Positions 1 through 7,267 of a stretch of DNA of 10,355 nucleotides are shown here, piece by piece; the stretch's first letter is position 1, and every line of letters begins with the position of its first letter. The translations under genes were made by a program, and so were the position numbers. The DNA comes from Clostridiaceae bacterium (GTDB lineage: Bacteria; Bacillota; Clostridia; Oscillospirales; Acutalibacteraceae). The notes under the pieces were generated by a model. That model saw only the letters and a program-made list of their open reading frames with translations. It was not told the origin of the DNA and made no database searches. The stretch spans positions 1 to 10,355 of the forward strand of contig CAJGCX010000062.1 of NCBI GenBank assembly GCA_904501895.1, in the 5' to 3' direction.

Positions 1-871
1 AAGACGAATAGATTTCACAATTGAAGAAAAGTATGACGGTAAGCGTGTTGTTGACTTTCTTAAAGGCAAGGCAAAGGCTTCAGCACGACTTATTACAAAG
101 CTTAAGCACGACTACGACGGAATTATGCTCAATGGTGTGCACACACGCACAATCGACCTTTTGAAAACAGGTGACACACTTTCAATCACCTTACCTGTTG
201 ATAAGGAGGAGCAGACAAACGCTGTTGAGCCTTTACCTTATCCGTTAAAGGTTTTTTACGAGGATGAGGATTTGCTGATAGTTGATAAGCCTGCAGGACT
301 TCCTTTACATCCGTCACACAATCACCAGGGTGACACCCTTGCAAATGCTGTTGCTTATCATTTACAGCAACAAGGAAAATCCTCTGTATTCCGTTCAATC
401 GGTCGTCTTGACAGAGGCACATCAGGTATTGTTGTATGCGGGCTTAACCGATTTGTCACAGGCATATTAAACGGTAATATATACAAGGAATATATGGCAG
501 TTTGTGATGGCATTTATGAAGGAGAAGGCATTATCGACAGACCTATCTACCGTCCTGACCCAATAAAGACTTATCGTACAGTTGATAAAAGAGGAGAATT
601 TGCTCTTACTGAATGGAAAGCGATTTCTCATTACGATAACAAGACACTTTTGCGAATTCATCTGCAAACAGGCAGAACACATCAAATCAGAGTGCATTTT
701 GCATCCCTTGGCACACCACTTGTAGGTGACACAATGTATGGCACACCGAGAGATGATATTTCACGTCAGGCTCTTCATTGCTGTTATTGTAAATTTACAC
801 ATCCGGTTACAAAGGAAATAATTGAAATCGAGTCACCATTACCGGAAGATATTGCACAATTTGTTAAATAA
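1..871 (+). CDS. RluA-family 23S rRNA pseudouridine synthase, 5' end outside window
   Basis: The enzyme isomerises specific uridines in RNA to pseudouridine; RluD/RluC-type members act on 23S rRNA. The frame is open from base 2 to the TAA at 869-871 (about 289 visible residues), so the true start lies just left of the window. The ATG at 125 is internal, because the codons before it encode a typical S4 RNA-binding domain (about visible residues 10-65, including VVDFLKGK and a GIMLNG turn). The catalytic domain follows. It has the signature GRLDRGTSGIV with its catalytic Asp codon at 410-412, and the late family motif LQTGRTHQIRVH near 670-700. Length and domain order match full RluA-type synthases. 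The specific target (RluC, RluD or another) cannot be told from sequence alone. No clear terminator follows; the next gene has its own promoter. Confidence 0.93.
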   Translation, partial: RRIDFTIEEKYDGKRVVDFLKGKAKASARLITKLKHDYDGIMLNGVHTRTIDLLKTGDTLSITLPVDKEEQTNAVEPLPYPLKVFYEDEDLLIVDKPAGLPLHPSHNHQGDTLANAVAYHLQQQGKSSVFRSIGRLDRGTSGIVVCGLNRFVTGILNGNIYKEYMAVCDGIYEGEGIIDRPIYRPDPIKTYRTVDKRGEFALTEWKAISHYDNKTLLRIHLQTGRTHQIRVHFASLGTPLVGDTMYGTPRDDISRQALHCCYCKFTHPVTKEIIEIESPLPEDIAQFVK

Positions 872-878
872 GTAATTC

Positions 879-907
879 TTGATATACTATAAGTTATGTG
901 GTATAAT
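879..907 (+). promoter_or_regulatory. Sigma-70-type promoter for the acyltransferase pair
   Basis: A TTGATA -35 box (879-884) and a perfect TATAAT -10 box (902-907) are separated by exactly 17 nt. A TG dinucleotide (899-900) one base before the -10 gives an extended -10. Transcription would start near 914, leaving a leader of about 60 nt before the ATG at 973. It sits just after the stop of the pseudouridine synthase gene. This is pattern matching only, but the fit to consensus is unusually good. Confidence 0.75.
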
Positions 908-935
908 AATTGTGAGTTAATTTGAATTTTACGTA

Positions 936-958
936 TATTGGCTTTTGTTTTGCCAATA
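936..958 (+). promoter_or_regulatory. Inverted repeat in the acyltransferase leader
   Basis: TATTGGC (936-942) and GCCAATA (952-958) form perfect 7-nt arms around a 9-nt T-rich centre. The repeat lies about 22-44 nt downstream of the predicted transcription start and ends 3 nt before the ribosome binding site AAGGTG (962-967). It could be a weak hairpin that affects translation, or a repressor operator. The sequence does not resemble the FapR operator as I recall it. No T-run follows directly, so a terminator is unlikely. Confidence 0.45.
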
Positions 959-972
959 CTGAAGGTGATTAA

Positions 973-2256
973 ATGAGTGAAGTTAAGGATTATGTAGTTT
1001 ATCCTGATGACATTAAAATATATGTTCCACCTACAGTACCTGAAAAGCAACGTGGTTTTTATAAAAGCCTTGCTTCGGGTCTTTGTTCAGCTATTTCAAA
1101 GGTTGCTATCCGTGGTGGCAGTACTATTGAGAAAATCAATATGGACGGCTTAAAGCCACCATATATTATCCTTTCAAACCATACACAGTTTGCTGACTTC
1201 CTCGTAAGCTTCAGAGCTGTTCGTCCGTTCAAATTCAATAATATTGCAACTATTGACGGATACGTTGGCATGTCAGGTATTATGGAAAAGCTTGGTTGTG
1301 CTTGTCACAGAAAATTCACAACCGATATCAGCCTTATCCGTGCTGTTCACAAGGTGCTTCATGAATACGGTGATATTCTTTATATGTATCCTGAGGCAAG
1401 ATATTCAAATTGTGGTACAACATCATACATTCCTGACGTTGTTGCAAAGCTTGTTAAGAAAAATAAAGTGCCGTTGGTTACTATGATTCACAACGGAAAT
1501 TATCTTAACGCTCCATTCTGGGACTTCCGTCAATACAGAAAGGTGCCTTTCCACGCCACAATGAAGCAGGTGCTTACTGCACAGCAGGTTTCAGAAATGA
1601 CTGTTGACGAAATCAATGAAGTAATTCACCGCGAAATGTATTACGATGATTACAAATGGCAGAAGGAAAACGACATCAGAATCACTGAAAGCTTCCGTGC
1701 AGACGGTCTTAATAAAATCCTTTACAAATGCCCTAACTGTATGACAGAGGGTAAAATGGTTGGTAAGGGAATTCACTTAACTTGTGAAGAATGTGGAAAG
1801 CAGTGGGAAATGACAGAGCTTGGTGAAATGAAAGCGTTCGAGGGTAAAACCGAATTTTCACATATTCCTGACTGGTATGAATGGGAAAGAGAATGTGTCC
1901 GCAAGGAGCTTCTTGATGGTACATACAAATTCGAAGATGATGTTCACATTCATTCTTTGCCTGGTGTTGAATTTATTGATTTAGGTGAAGGTAAGGTTAC
2001 ACATGACCTTGAAAACGGATTTGTAGTTACAGGTCATTACAACGGTCACGATTTCAGAATTCAGCGACATACAAAAACTCTTGACACGCTTCATATGGAA
2101 TTTTTATACAAAAAGCTTAATAAAACTGATAACTTTGACGTTTCCGTTAAGGATGACTCATTCTATTGCATACCAAGTAAAAAAGACGTTGTCTTAAAAC
2201 TTATGTTCGCAACAGAAGAGGCATACAAAATCTATAAGGAAGATTCAAGTAAATAA
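973..2256 (+). CDS. PlsC-like lysophospholipid acyltransferase with C-terminal zinc ribbon (copy 1)
   Basis: Residues about 45-205 form a PlsC/LPLAT domain, the family that transfers acyl groups to lysophosphatidate or related lipids at the membrane. Visible motifs are NHTQFADF (His70 and Asp75 of HX4D) and YPEARYS (Glu141), replacing the common FPEGTRS. After the domain comes a conserved linker and a four-cysteine zinc ribbon (C253, C256, C271, C274). A C-terminal region of about 150 residues that I do not recognise follows, including a tryptophan-rich stretch near 301-305. At 427 residues it is much longer than simple PlsC proteins (about 200-250). No clear membrane-spanning segment is seen. 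The start is supported by AAGGTG 5 nt upstream. It is the first gene of a two-gene unit with its paralogue. The acyltransferase fold is well supported; acceptor lipid and acyl donor are unknown. Confidence 0.85.
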   Translation: MSEVKDYVVYPDDIKIYVPPTVPEKQRGFYKSLASGLCSAISKVAIRGGSTIEKINMDGLKPPYIILSNHTQFADFLVSFRAVRPFKFNNIATIDGYVGMSGIMEKLGCACHRKFTTDISLIRAVHKVLHEYGDILYMYPEARYSNCGTTSYIPDVVAKLVKKNKVPLVTMIHNGNYLNAPFWDFRQYRKVPFHATMKQVLTAQQVSEMTVDEINEVIHREMYYDDYKWQKENDIRITESFRADGLNKILYKCPNCMTEGKMVGKGIHLTCEECGKQWEMTELGEMKAFEGKTEFSHIPDWYEWERECVRKELLDGTYKFEDDVHIHSLPGVEFIDLGEGKVTHDLENGFVVTGHYNGHDFRIQRHTKTLDTLHMEFLYKKLNKTDNFDVSVKDDSFYCIPSKKDVVLKLMFATEEAYKIYKEDSSK

Positions 2257-2260
2257 AAGC

Positions 2261-3553
2261 ATGAATAATAAACCATATTTTGAAGATATGATTAACTATC
2301 CTGAAAATACAAAAAAATATGATTTATCAAAACCACCTGTGAAACAGACTGAAAATGTTGTACGGCTTATTCATCTGTTGTCACGGGTGTTGCTTTCTTT
2401 ACTCCGAAAAGGTCACAAAATTGAGAAAATTAATATGGAAGGCTTAAAGCCACCCTATATTCTTCTTTCCAACCATATGCAATGGATGGATTTTCCAATT
2501 CTTTTTGATGCCACATATCCTGAAAAAGTAAATATTGTTGGTGCAAATCATGTATATTATAAAACCCCTTTTATCCTTGAAAAAGCAGGATGTATGTGCA
2601 CAAGAAAATTCACAGCCGATTTATCTCTTGTAAAAAACTGTCACAAGGTTTTACAGGAATATGGTGATATTTTCGCTATGTTTCCTGAGGCGAGATATTC
2701 TCCCGATGGTACACAATCTGTTCTCCCTCCTGCTATCGGTAAGCTTGCAAAAAAAAATAAAGTTCCCGTGGTAATTCTTAAAAATCACGGAAACTTTTTA
2801 AATCAGCCCTTCTGGTCACATTTCAAATTCAGGAAAGTTCCTTTTTACGCAACGATGAAGCAGATTATTACTGCTGAGGAAATTGAAAAATTAAGTGTTG
2901 ACCAGATAAATCAGATTATCGAAAAGGAATTTCAGTACGACGATTACAAATGGCAAAAGGATAACAATATCCGAATTACTGAAGAATATCGCGCCGACGG
3001 ACTTCACAAAATTCTTTACCAATGCCCACATTGTATGACAGAAGGTAAGATGATAAGCAAAGGAAGTAAGCTTACCTGTGAGCATTGTAAAAAACAATGG
3101 GAAATGACAGAATTAGGTGAATTGAAAGCACTTAATGGTGAAACCGAGTTTTCACATATTCCTGATTGGTACAGATGGGAAAGAGAAAATGTCCGTAAAG
3201 AGCTTCTTGACGAAAAATATAGTTATTCCGATGAGGTTCAGGTTTATGGTTTTCCGGGAATTAATAAATATTTCAATCTTGGTATGGGCAAAATCACTCA
3301 CGACCTTGAAAATGGTTTTGTGCTGACGGGACATTACAATGGTAAGAATTACAAAATTCAAAAGCCTGTCTCATCTCTGTACAGTTTGCATATTGAGTAT
3401 CAATTCAGCCACCTTAAGGGTGTTGATTGTTTTGAGTTACCAACTAAAAACGATTCAATCTACTGTATTCCAACGAAAAAAAATATGGTTACAAAGCTTG
3501 CTCTTGCAACAGAGGAAGCGTACAAAATTGCAAAAGAAAACGGTAAGGATTAA
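2261..3553 (+). CDS. PlsC-like lysophospholipid acyltransferase with C-terminal zinc ribbon (copy 2)
   Basis: This is a full-length paralogue of the gene just upstream, with the same architecture. It has NHMQWMDF (His72, Asp77), FPEARYS (Glu143), then zinc-ribbon cysteines at 255, 258, 273 and 276 and the same C-terminal region. From the first zinc cysteine through KELLD, 50 of 63 residues match copy 1 by my count, while the first 60 residues are much less alike. The start lies 4 nt after the upstream TAA. The only purine-rich site (AAGGAAG, 2236-2242) is about 18 nt before the ATG, so translation probably depends on coupling to copy 1. The ATG at 2261 is preferred over the in-frame one at 2288 because its N-terminus aligns with copy 1 (a Tyr-Pro and a later Pro-Pro-Val-type stretch). 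The pair could act as a heterodimer or on different lipids; that is inference. Confidence 0.85.
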   Translation: MNNKPYFEDMINYPENTKKYDLSKPPVKQTENVVRLIHLLSRVLLSLLRKGHKIEKINMEGLKPPYILLSNHMQWMDFPILFDATYPEKVNIVGANHVYYKTPFILEKAGCMCTRKFTADLSLVKNCHKVLQEYGDIFAMFPEARYSPDGTQSVLPPAIGKLAKKNKVPVVILKNHGNFLNQPFWSHFKFRKVPFYATMKQIITAEEIEKLSVDQINQIIEKEFQYDDYKWQKDNNIRITEEYRADGLHKILYQCPHCMTEGKMISKGSKLTCEHCKKQWEMTELGELKALNGETEFSHIPDWYRWERENVRKELLDEKYSYSDEVQVYGFPGINKYFNLGMGKITHDLENGFVLTGHYNGKNYKIQKPVSSLYSLHIEYQFSHLKGVDCFELPTKNDSIYCIPTKKNMVTKLALATEEAYKIAKENGKD

Positions 3554-3573
3554 TTCCCTACCGTTATTTTTTT
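3532..3573. terminator. Bidirectional intrinsic terminator between convergent units
   Basis: AACGGTA (3539-3545) pairs with TACCGTT (3559-3565). After one mismatch the stem extends by three more pairs (GGA with TCC), giving a loop of about 5 nt. On the + strand the stem is followed by A and seven T (3567-3573). On the - strand it runs into TTTTCTTTT (3540-3532). Both flanking stop codons lie inside it: the + strand TAA (3551-3553) in the stem-loop top and the - strand TAA (3566-3564) at the stem foot. Confidence 0.8.
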
Positions 3574-4370
3574 CTATATATCAGAAAGTCAAAATGGATT
3601 TCAGTTGTAAATCCATTATTTTTTATAATTTTTTCTTCTGCACCCAATTCCGTTTTAAAATAGTATGGTGTCATTTTGAATAGATTTACTCCCATTTCAC
3701 CATCTACTGTGATTTCTTTTTGCACAGAAATTCTGTCAACAAACTGAAATCCATCATATTCCGTGTGCTTTTCATCGTTTTCATAGGTGCTTTCGTAAAG
3801 CAATTCCTTTAATCCCATAAGATGTCTTTTACCGGGCACTGCATAAATCATATACCCGCCTTTTTTGAGAATTCTTGACATCTCAGCTTCCACCATCGGT
3901 GCAAAGATGTTTAAAGCAAGGTCAAAGCTTTCATCCACAAGTGGCATATTAAAACAACTACCTACAGCATATTTATTTTTCTTGTACTTACCTGCTGCAA
4001 AACGGATTGCTTCCTTTGAAATATCAAAGCCAAACAATTCGTAGCCAATTTTTAATCTTTCGAGGATTCCGTTATAATAACCTTCACCACAGCCACAATC
4101 AGCAATGGATATTTTTTGATTATTTGCAAAAATCGAATCAATAATTTCTACTAATTTATCTGCAAAGCAATGGTAATAGTTACCTTCAAGGAAAGCACGA
4201 CGAGAAAGCACCATATCCTTTGAATCACCGGGATTATCAGAGTGCTTTTTGTTTGCAGGAAGCAAATTCACATATCCCTGCTTTGCAATATCAAAGGAAT
4301 GATTGTTTTCGCAGATGTATGCCTTACCCTCAATATTCAATTTTGATTTGCAAATAGGACAAATGAACAT
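3564..4370 (-). CDS. rlmA: 23S rRNA (guanine-N1-)-methyltransferase, RlmA family
   Basis: The enzyme uses S-adenosylmethionine to methylate N1 of a guanine in helix 35 of 23S rRNA. Gram-negative RlmA(I) acts on G745 and Gram-positive RlmA(II)/TlrB on G748, so G748 is the more likely target here (inference). The 268-residue protein has the family's N-terminal zinc site (C4, C7, C20, H24), then FDIAKQGYVNLL, NPGDSKDM and SRRAF. The SAM motif I DCGCGEGYY is at 91-99, and a family-like AVPGKRHLMGLKELLY lies at 177-192. The ATG at 4370 is chosen because GGTGA lies 4 nt upstream and the zinc site begins at once. A GTG-start extension to 4412 would read into a palindromic repeat. It is the last gene on this strand and is separated from leuS by that repeat. 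Confidence 0.93.
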   Translation of the reverse strand: MFICPICKSKLNIEGKAYICENNHSFDIAKQGYVNLLPANKKHSDNPGDSKDMVLSRRAFLEGNYYHCFADKLVEIIDSIFANNQKISIADCGCGEGYYNGILERLKIGYELFGFDISKEAIRFAAGKYKKNKYAVGSCFNMPLVDESFDLALNIFAPMVEAEMSRILKKGGYMIYAVPGKRHLMGLKELLYESTYENDEKHTEYDGFQFVDRISVQKEITVDGEMGVNLFKMTPYYFKTELGAEEKIIKNNGFTTEIHFDFLIYRKK

Positions 4371-4387
4371 AAAATCACCAAAATTAA

Positions 4388-4461
4388 AATGGTGAAGGAA
4401 TCCCTCCACCACCTACGGTGGTCCCCCTCCCTTTGACAAGGGAGGCAAAACCACTACCATT
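4388..4461. repeat. Two-hairpin palindromic intergenic element
   Basis: The gap between leuS and rlmA (4371-4466) is filled by GC-rich palindromes unlike the surrounding AT-rich DNA. ACCACC/GGTGGT (4408-4422) has a 3-nt loop. CCTCCCTT/AAGGGAGG (4426-4445) has an 8-bp stem and a 4-nt loop. The flanks AATGGT (4388-4393) and ACCATT (4456-4461) are also inverted copies and may mark the ends. I recall similar CCTCCCTT..AAGGGAGG elements repeated between genes in gut Clostridia, which would make this a REP- or MITE-like unit; copy number cannot be seen in this window. No T-run follows on either strand, so it is not a standard terminator. Confidence 0.6.
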
Positions 4462-4486
4462 ATAGTTTATTTAGCAACGATATTAA
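4459..4486 (-). promoter_or_regulatory. Possible weak promoter for rlmA
   Basis: On the - strand a perfect TATAAT (4464-4459) lies just after the leuS stop, 16 nt downstream of TTAATA (4486-4481), a 4-of-6 match to the -35 consensus. Transcription would begin near 4452 and run through the palindromic element into rlmA. An alternative -35, TTGTTA (4489-4484), is spaced 19 nt, which is too far. The -10 overlaps the edge of the repeat element. The call is tentative, since read-through from leuS could also supply rlmA. Confidence 0.3.
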
Positions 4487-6875
4487 CAAGCTTACCCTTA
4501 ACGTAGATTTCCTTGATAATATTCTTGCCTTCAAGCTCTGCTGCAACCTTTTCGTCAGCCTTTGCTGCTGCAATAGCGTCAGCCTGTTCAATATCAGCAG
4601 CCACATTGAGCTTTGCACGGATTTTACCGTTAATCTGTACAACGATTTCGATTGTTTCGTCAATGCACTTTGCTTCGTCGTAAGTTGGCCATTCACCATC
4701 AGCAGCCATCATCTTACCGTAACCACAAGCTTCCCACAATTCTTCTGTAACGTGAGGAGCAAATGGGTTAACAAGGAGAAGGAGTGCTTTAAGCTCTGCC
4801 TTATTGATTGAGCCCTTTGTATAAATAGCGTTGAGAAGAGTCATAAGTGCTGCAATAGCAGTGTTGTACTTAAGTGCTTCGATATCTTCTGTTACCTTCT
4901 TGATTGTCTTATGGAATGAAGATGAAAGCTCTTTTGAGAATTCGTCACCGTCAACGAGGATTTCCTGTAAGTTCCAGATTCTGTCAACAAATCTCTTACA
5001 ACCCTTAACTGAATTTTCTGACCAAGGAGCAGCCTGCTCATAGTCACCCATAAAGAGTACATAAGTACGAAGAACGTCAGCACCGAATACATCAACAACC
5101 TCGTTAGGGTCAATAACGTTACCACGTGATTTACTCATCTTAACACCGTCAGGACCGAGAATAAGACCCTGTGCAGTTCTCTTTGCATATGGTTCTGCGT
5201 GTGGCACTGCACCGATATCATAAAGGAACTTATGCCAGAAACGAGAATAGATAAGGTGACGAGTAACGTGCTCCATACCACCGTTGTACCAGTCAACAGG
5301 CATCCAGTAGTTAAGCTTATCCATATCAGCAAGACATTCATCATTATGTGGGTCGATGTATCGAAGGAAATACCATGATGAACCTGCCCACTGTGGCATT
5401 GTGTCAGTTTCTCTCTTTGCATCTCCACCACATTTTGGACACTTGCAGTTTACGTATGAATCAATCTTTGCAAGTGGGCTTTCACCGTCTGTACCGGGAG
5501 CAAAGTTTTCAACATCAGGAAGTCTTAATGGAAGCTCTTCATAAGGCACAGCAACCATACCACACTTGTCACAATGAACAATAGGAATTGGTTCACCCCA
5601 ATAACGCTGACGGTTAAATGCCCAGTCCTTCATCTTGTACTGAACACCGCCTTCGCCGATGCCCTTTTCCTGTAAGAAATCAATCATCTTTGCGATTGAA
5701 TCCTTCTTGTTATCAATACCGTTAAGGAAATCAGAGTTAACCATTTCACCGTCACCTGCATAAGCAGCTTCGTTAATGTCTCCACCCTTGATAACCTCGA
5801 TAATGTCAATACCGAATTTCTTTGCGAAGTCGTAGTCACGGTCATCGTGTGCAGGTACAGCCATAATAGCACCTGTACCGTAGCCCATCATAACGTAGTC
5901 AGATATGTAAATAGGAATATCCTTACCGTTTACAGGATTCTTTGCAGTAACGCCTGCAATCTTAACACCTGTCTTTTCCTTTACGAGCTGTGTACGTTCA
6001 AACTCTGTCTTCTTAGCACACTCTGCTCTGTAATTAAGGATTTCGTCCATATTTGTAATCTTGTCAGCATACTTATCGATAATTGGATGCTCAGGAGCCA
6101 TAACCATAAATGTTACGCCAAAAAGAGTGTCAGGACGAGTTGTGTAAATCTTCAACTCTTCAGGAATTTCGTTAAGGTTGAAGTTAACGAAAGCACCTCT
6201 TGACTTACCAATCCAGTTAACCTGCTGAAGCTTGATATTAGGAAGGTAATCAACATCATTAAGACCTTCAAGAAGCTTGTCAGCATACTCTGTAATTCTT
6301 AAGTACCAAACGTCCTTTGACTTCTGAACAACGTCGCTGTGACAGATATCACACTTACCACCCTGTGAGTCCTCATTTGAAAGAACAACCTTACATGATG
6401 GGCAATAATTAACAAGAGTCTTGTCACGGAAAGCAAGTCCGTTTTCAAACATCTTAAGGAAAATCCACTGTGTCCACTTATAGTACTTATCGTCAGTTGT
6501 ATCAACTACTCTTGAATAGTCAAATGAGAATCCAACTCTCTTTAACTGACTTGTGAACTTTTCAATGTTCATATCAGTAACTTTTCTTGGGTGGATACCT
6601 GTTTTAATAGCATAGTTTTCTGTTGGTAGACCGTATGCGTCAAAGCCGATTGGGAACAATACGTTGTAACCCTGAAGTCTTCTTTTTCTTGATACTACTT
6701 CAAGACCTGAATAAGCCTTGATGTGACCAACGTGCATACCTGCACCTGATGGATAAGGGAATTCAACAAGGCCATAGAATTTTGGCTTATCAGAATTATC
6801 CTGTGCCTCAAAAACCTTTGCCTCTTCCCATTTCTGTTGCCACTTTTGTTCGGTAGCTTTAAAATCGTAATTCAT
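4467..6875 (-). CDS. leuS: Leucyl-tRNA synthetase
   Basis: This class I synthetase charges tRNA(Leu) with leucine in the cytoplasm. The 802-residue protein shows the HIGH motif as HVGH (48-51) after FPYPSGAGM. The CP1 editing domain has TTRPDT (245-250) and AVPAHDDRD, with Asp347 at the conserved editing position. RQRYWGEPIP is at 423-432 and KMSKS at 579-583. The tail motif ends GKLVNIVAK. Two cysteine clusters look zinc-binding: C158/C161/C175/C178, and C435/C438 with C479/C482. From memory, clostridial LeuRS has these and B. subtilis LeuRS does not. The ATG at 6875 has AAGAAGG 8 nt upstream. A TTG-start extension to 6908 has no such site and is rejected. It lies 35 nt after rsfS, leaving no room for a T-box, so any leucine control would have to act further upstream. 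Confidence 0.97.
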   Translation of the reverse strand: MNYDFKATEQKWQQKWEEAKVFEAQDNSDKPKFYGLVEFPYPSGAGMHVGHIKAYSGLEVVSRKRRLQGYNVLFPIGFDAYGLPTENYAIKTGIHPRKVTDMNIEKFTSQLKRVGFSFDYSRVVDTTDDKYYKWTQWIFLKMFENGLAFRDKTLVNYCPSCKVVLSNEDSQGGKCDICHSDVVQKSKDVWYLRITEYADKLLEGLNDVDYLPNIKLQQVNWIGKSRGAFVNFNLNEIPEELKIYTTRPDTLFGVTFMVMAPEHPIIDKYADKITNMDEILNYRAECAKKTEFERTQLVKEKTGVKIAGVTAKNPVNGKDIPIYISDYVMMGYGTGAIMAVPAHDDRDYDFAKKFGIDIIEVIKGGDINEAAYAGDGEMVNSDFLNGIDNKKDSIAKMIDFLQEKGIGEGGVQYKMKDWAFNRQRYWGEPIPIVHCDKCGMVAVPYEELPLRLPDVENFAPGTDGESPLAKIDSYVNCKCPKCGGDAKRETDTMPQWAGSSWYFLRYIDPHNDECLADMDKLNYWMPVDWYNGGMEHVTRHLIYSRFWHKFLYDIGAVPHAEPYAKRTAQGLILGPDGVKMSKSRGNVIDPNEVVDVFGADVLRTYVLFMGDYEQAAPWSENSVKGCKRFVDRIWNLQEILVDGDEFSKELSSSFHKTIKKVTEDIEALKYNTAIAALMTLLNAIYTKGSINKAELKALLLLVNPFAPHVTEELWEACGYGKMMAADGEWPTYDEAKCIDETIEIVVQINGKIRAKLNVAADIEQADAIAAAKADEKVAAELEGKNIIKEIYVKGKLVNIVAK

Positions 6876-6910
6876 ATATATAACCTTCTTTAAAGATATT
6901 TTGTGCAATT

Positions 6911-7267
6911 TTAGTCTTCAGTAATCAATGTACTGATATCATATTCCTTTGCATCACCCCAGAGGTGTTCAAGGCTGTAAAGCTCTCTCTGGTCAGGTGT
7001 GAAAAGATGAACAACAACTGTGCCGTAGTCAAGGAGAATCCAGCCTGTTGATTTACCCTCAACATTTCTTGGCTCAACTCCCATTTTTGTAAGAGAATCC
7101 TGTACCTCGTCAGACAAAGCACGAATATGAGTACCTGAAGTACCTGTTGCAATTACAAAGTAGTCTGCAACTGCAGTAAGTTCTGTAATTTCAAGTGATT
7201 TTATATTAGTTGCCTTCTTGCTATCAAGAGTAGCAACTACATTCTTCATAAGTTCTGTTCTTTCCAT
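6911..7267 (-). CDS. rsfS: Ribosomal silencing factor RsfS (Iojap/YbeB family)
   Basis: RsfS binds ribosomal protein L14 (uL14) on the 50S subunit and blocks joining to 30S, lowering translation when nutrients are short. The 118-residue length fits the family. Typical sequences are visible: ADYFVIATGTSGTHIRAL at about 34-51, VEGKSTGWILLDYG at 69-82 and VVVHLFTPDQREYYSLE-like residues at 84-99 (here RELYSLE), then LW followed by D/E-rich residues. The ATG at 7267 directly follows the yqeK stop with no base between and has AAAGGAT 7 nt upstream, inside the end of yqeK. It sits between yqeK and leuS, a common arrangement in Firmicutes. An LCP (LytR-type) gene that often lies between yqeK and rsfS in Clostridia is absent here. 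Confidence 0.95.
   Translation of the reverse strand: MERTELMKNVVATLDSKKATNIKSLEITELTAVADYFVIATGTSGTHIRALSDEVQDSLTKMGVEPRNVEGKSTGWILLDYGTVVVHLFTPDQRELYSLEHLWGDAKEYDISTLITED

Noticed and set aside
120..127. Residues 120-127 of RdgB (SCVCCCF run) as a metal site.
   Set aside because: The cysteines lie on what should be a core beta strand of the fold and have no partner cysteine or histidine cluster nearby. Numbers here are protein residues, not bases.
125..871. ATG at 125 as the start of the pseudouridine synthase.
   Set aside because: The frame is open to the left edge and the upstream codons encode a clear S4 domain, so the ATG is internal.
973..3553. The two acyltransferases as one gene split by a frameshift.
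   Set aside because: Each has its own complete N-terminus, HX4D motif, zinc ribbon and C-terminal region; they are tandem paralogues.
4371..4412. N-terminal extension of RlmA from a GTG at 4412.
   Set aside because: It would be encoded by the palindromic repeat, and a good GGTGA sits just before the ATG at 4370 where the family N-terminus begins.
4408..4445. The two hairpins as the intrinsic terminator of leuS.
   Set aside because: No T-run follows either hairpin on the - strand.
6876..6908. N-terminal extension of LeuRS from a TTG at 6908.
   Set aside because: There is no ribosome binding site before it, while AAGAAGG precedes the ATG at 6875 and the protein then begins as the family does.
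6876..6910. T-box riboswitch upstream of leuS.
   Set aside because: Only 35 nt separate rsfS and leuS, too few for a T-box, and no terminator-like hairpin is present.
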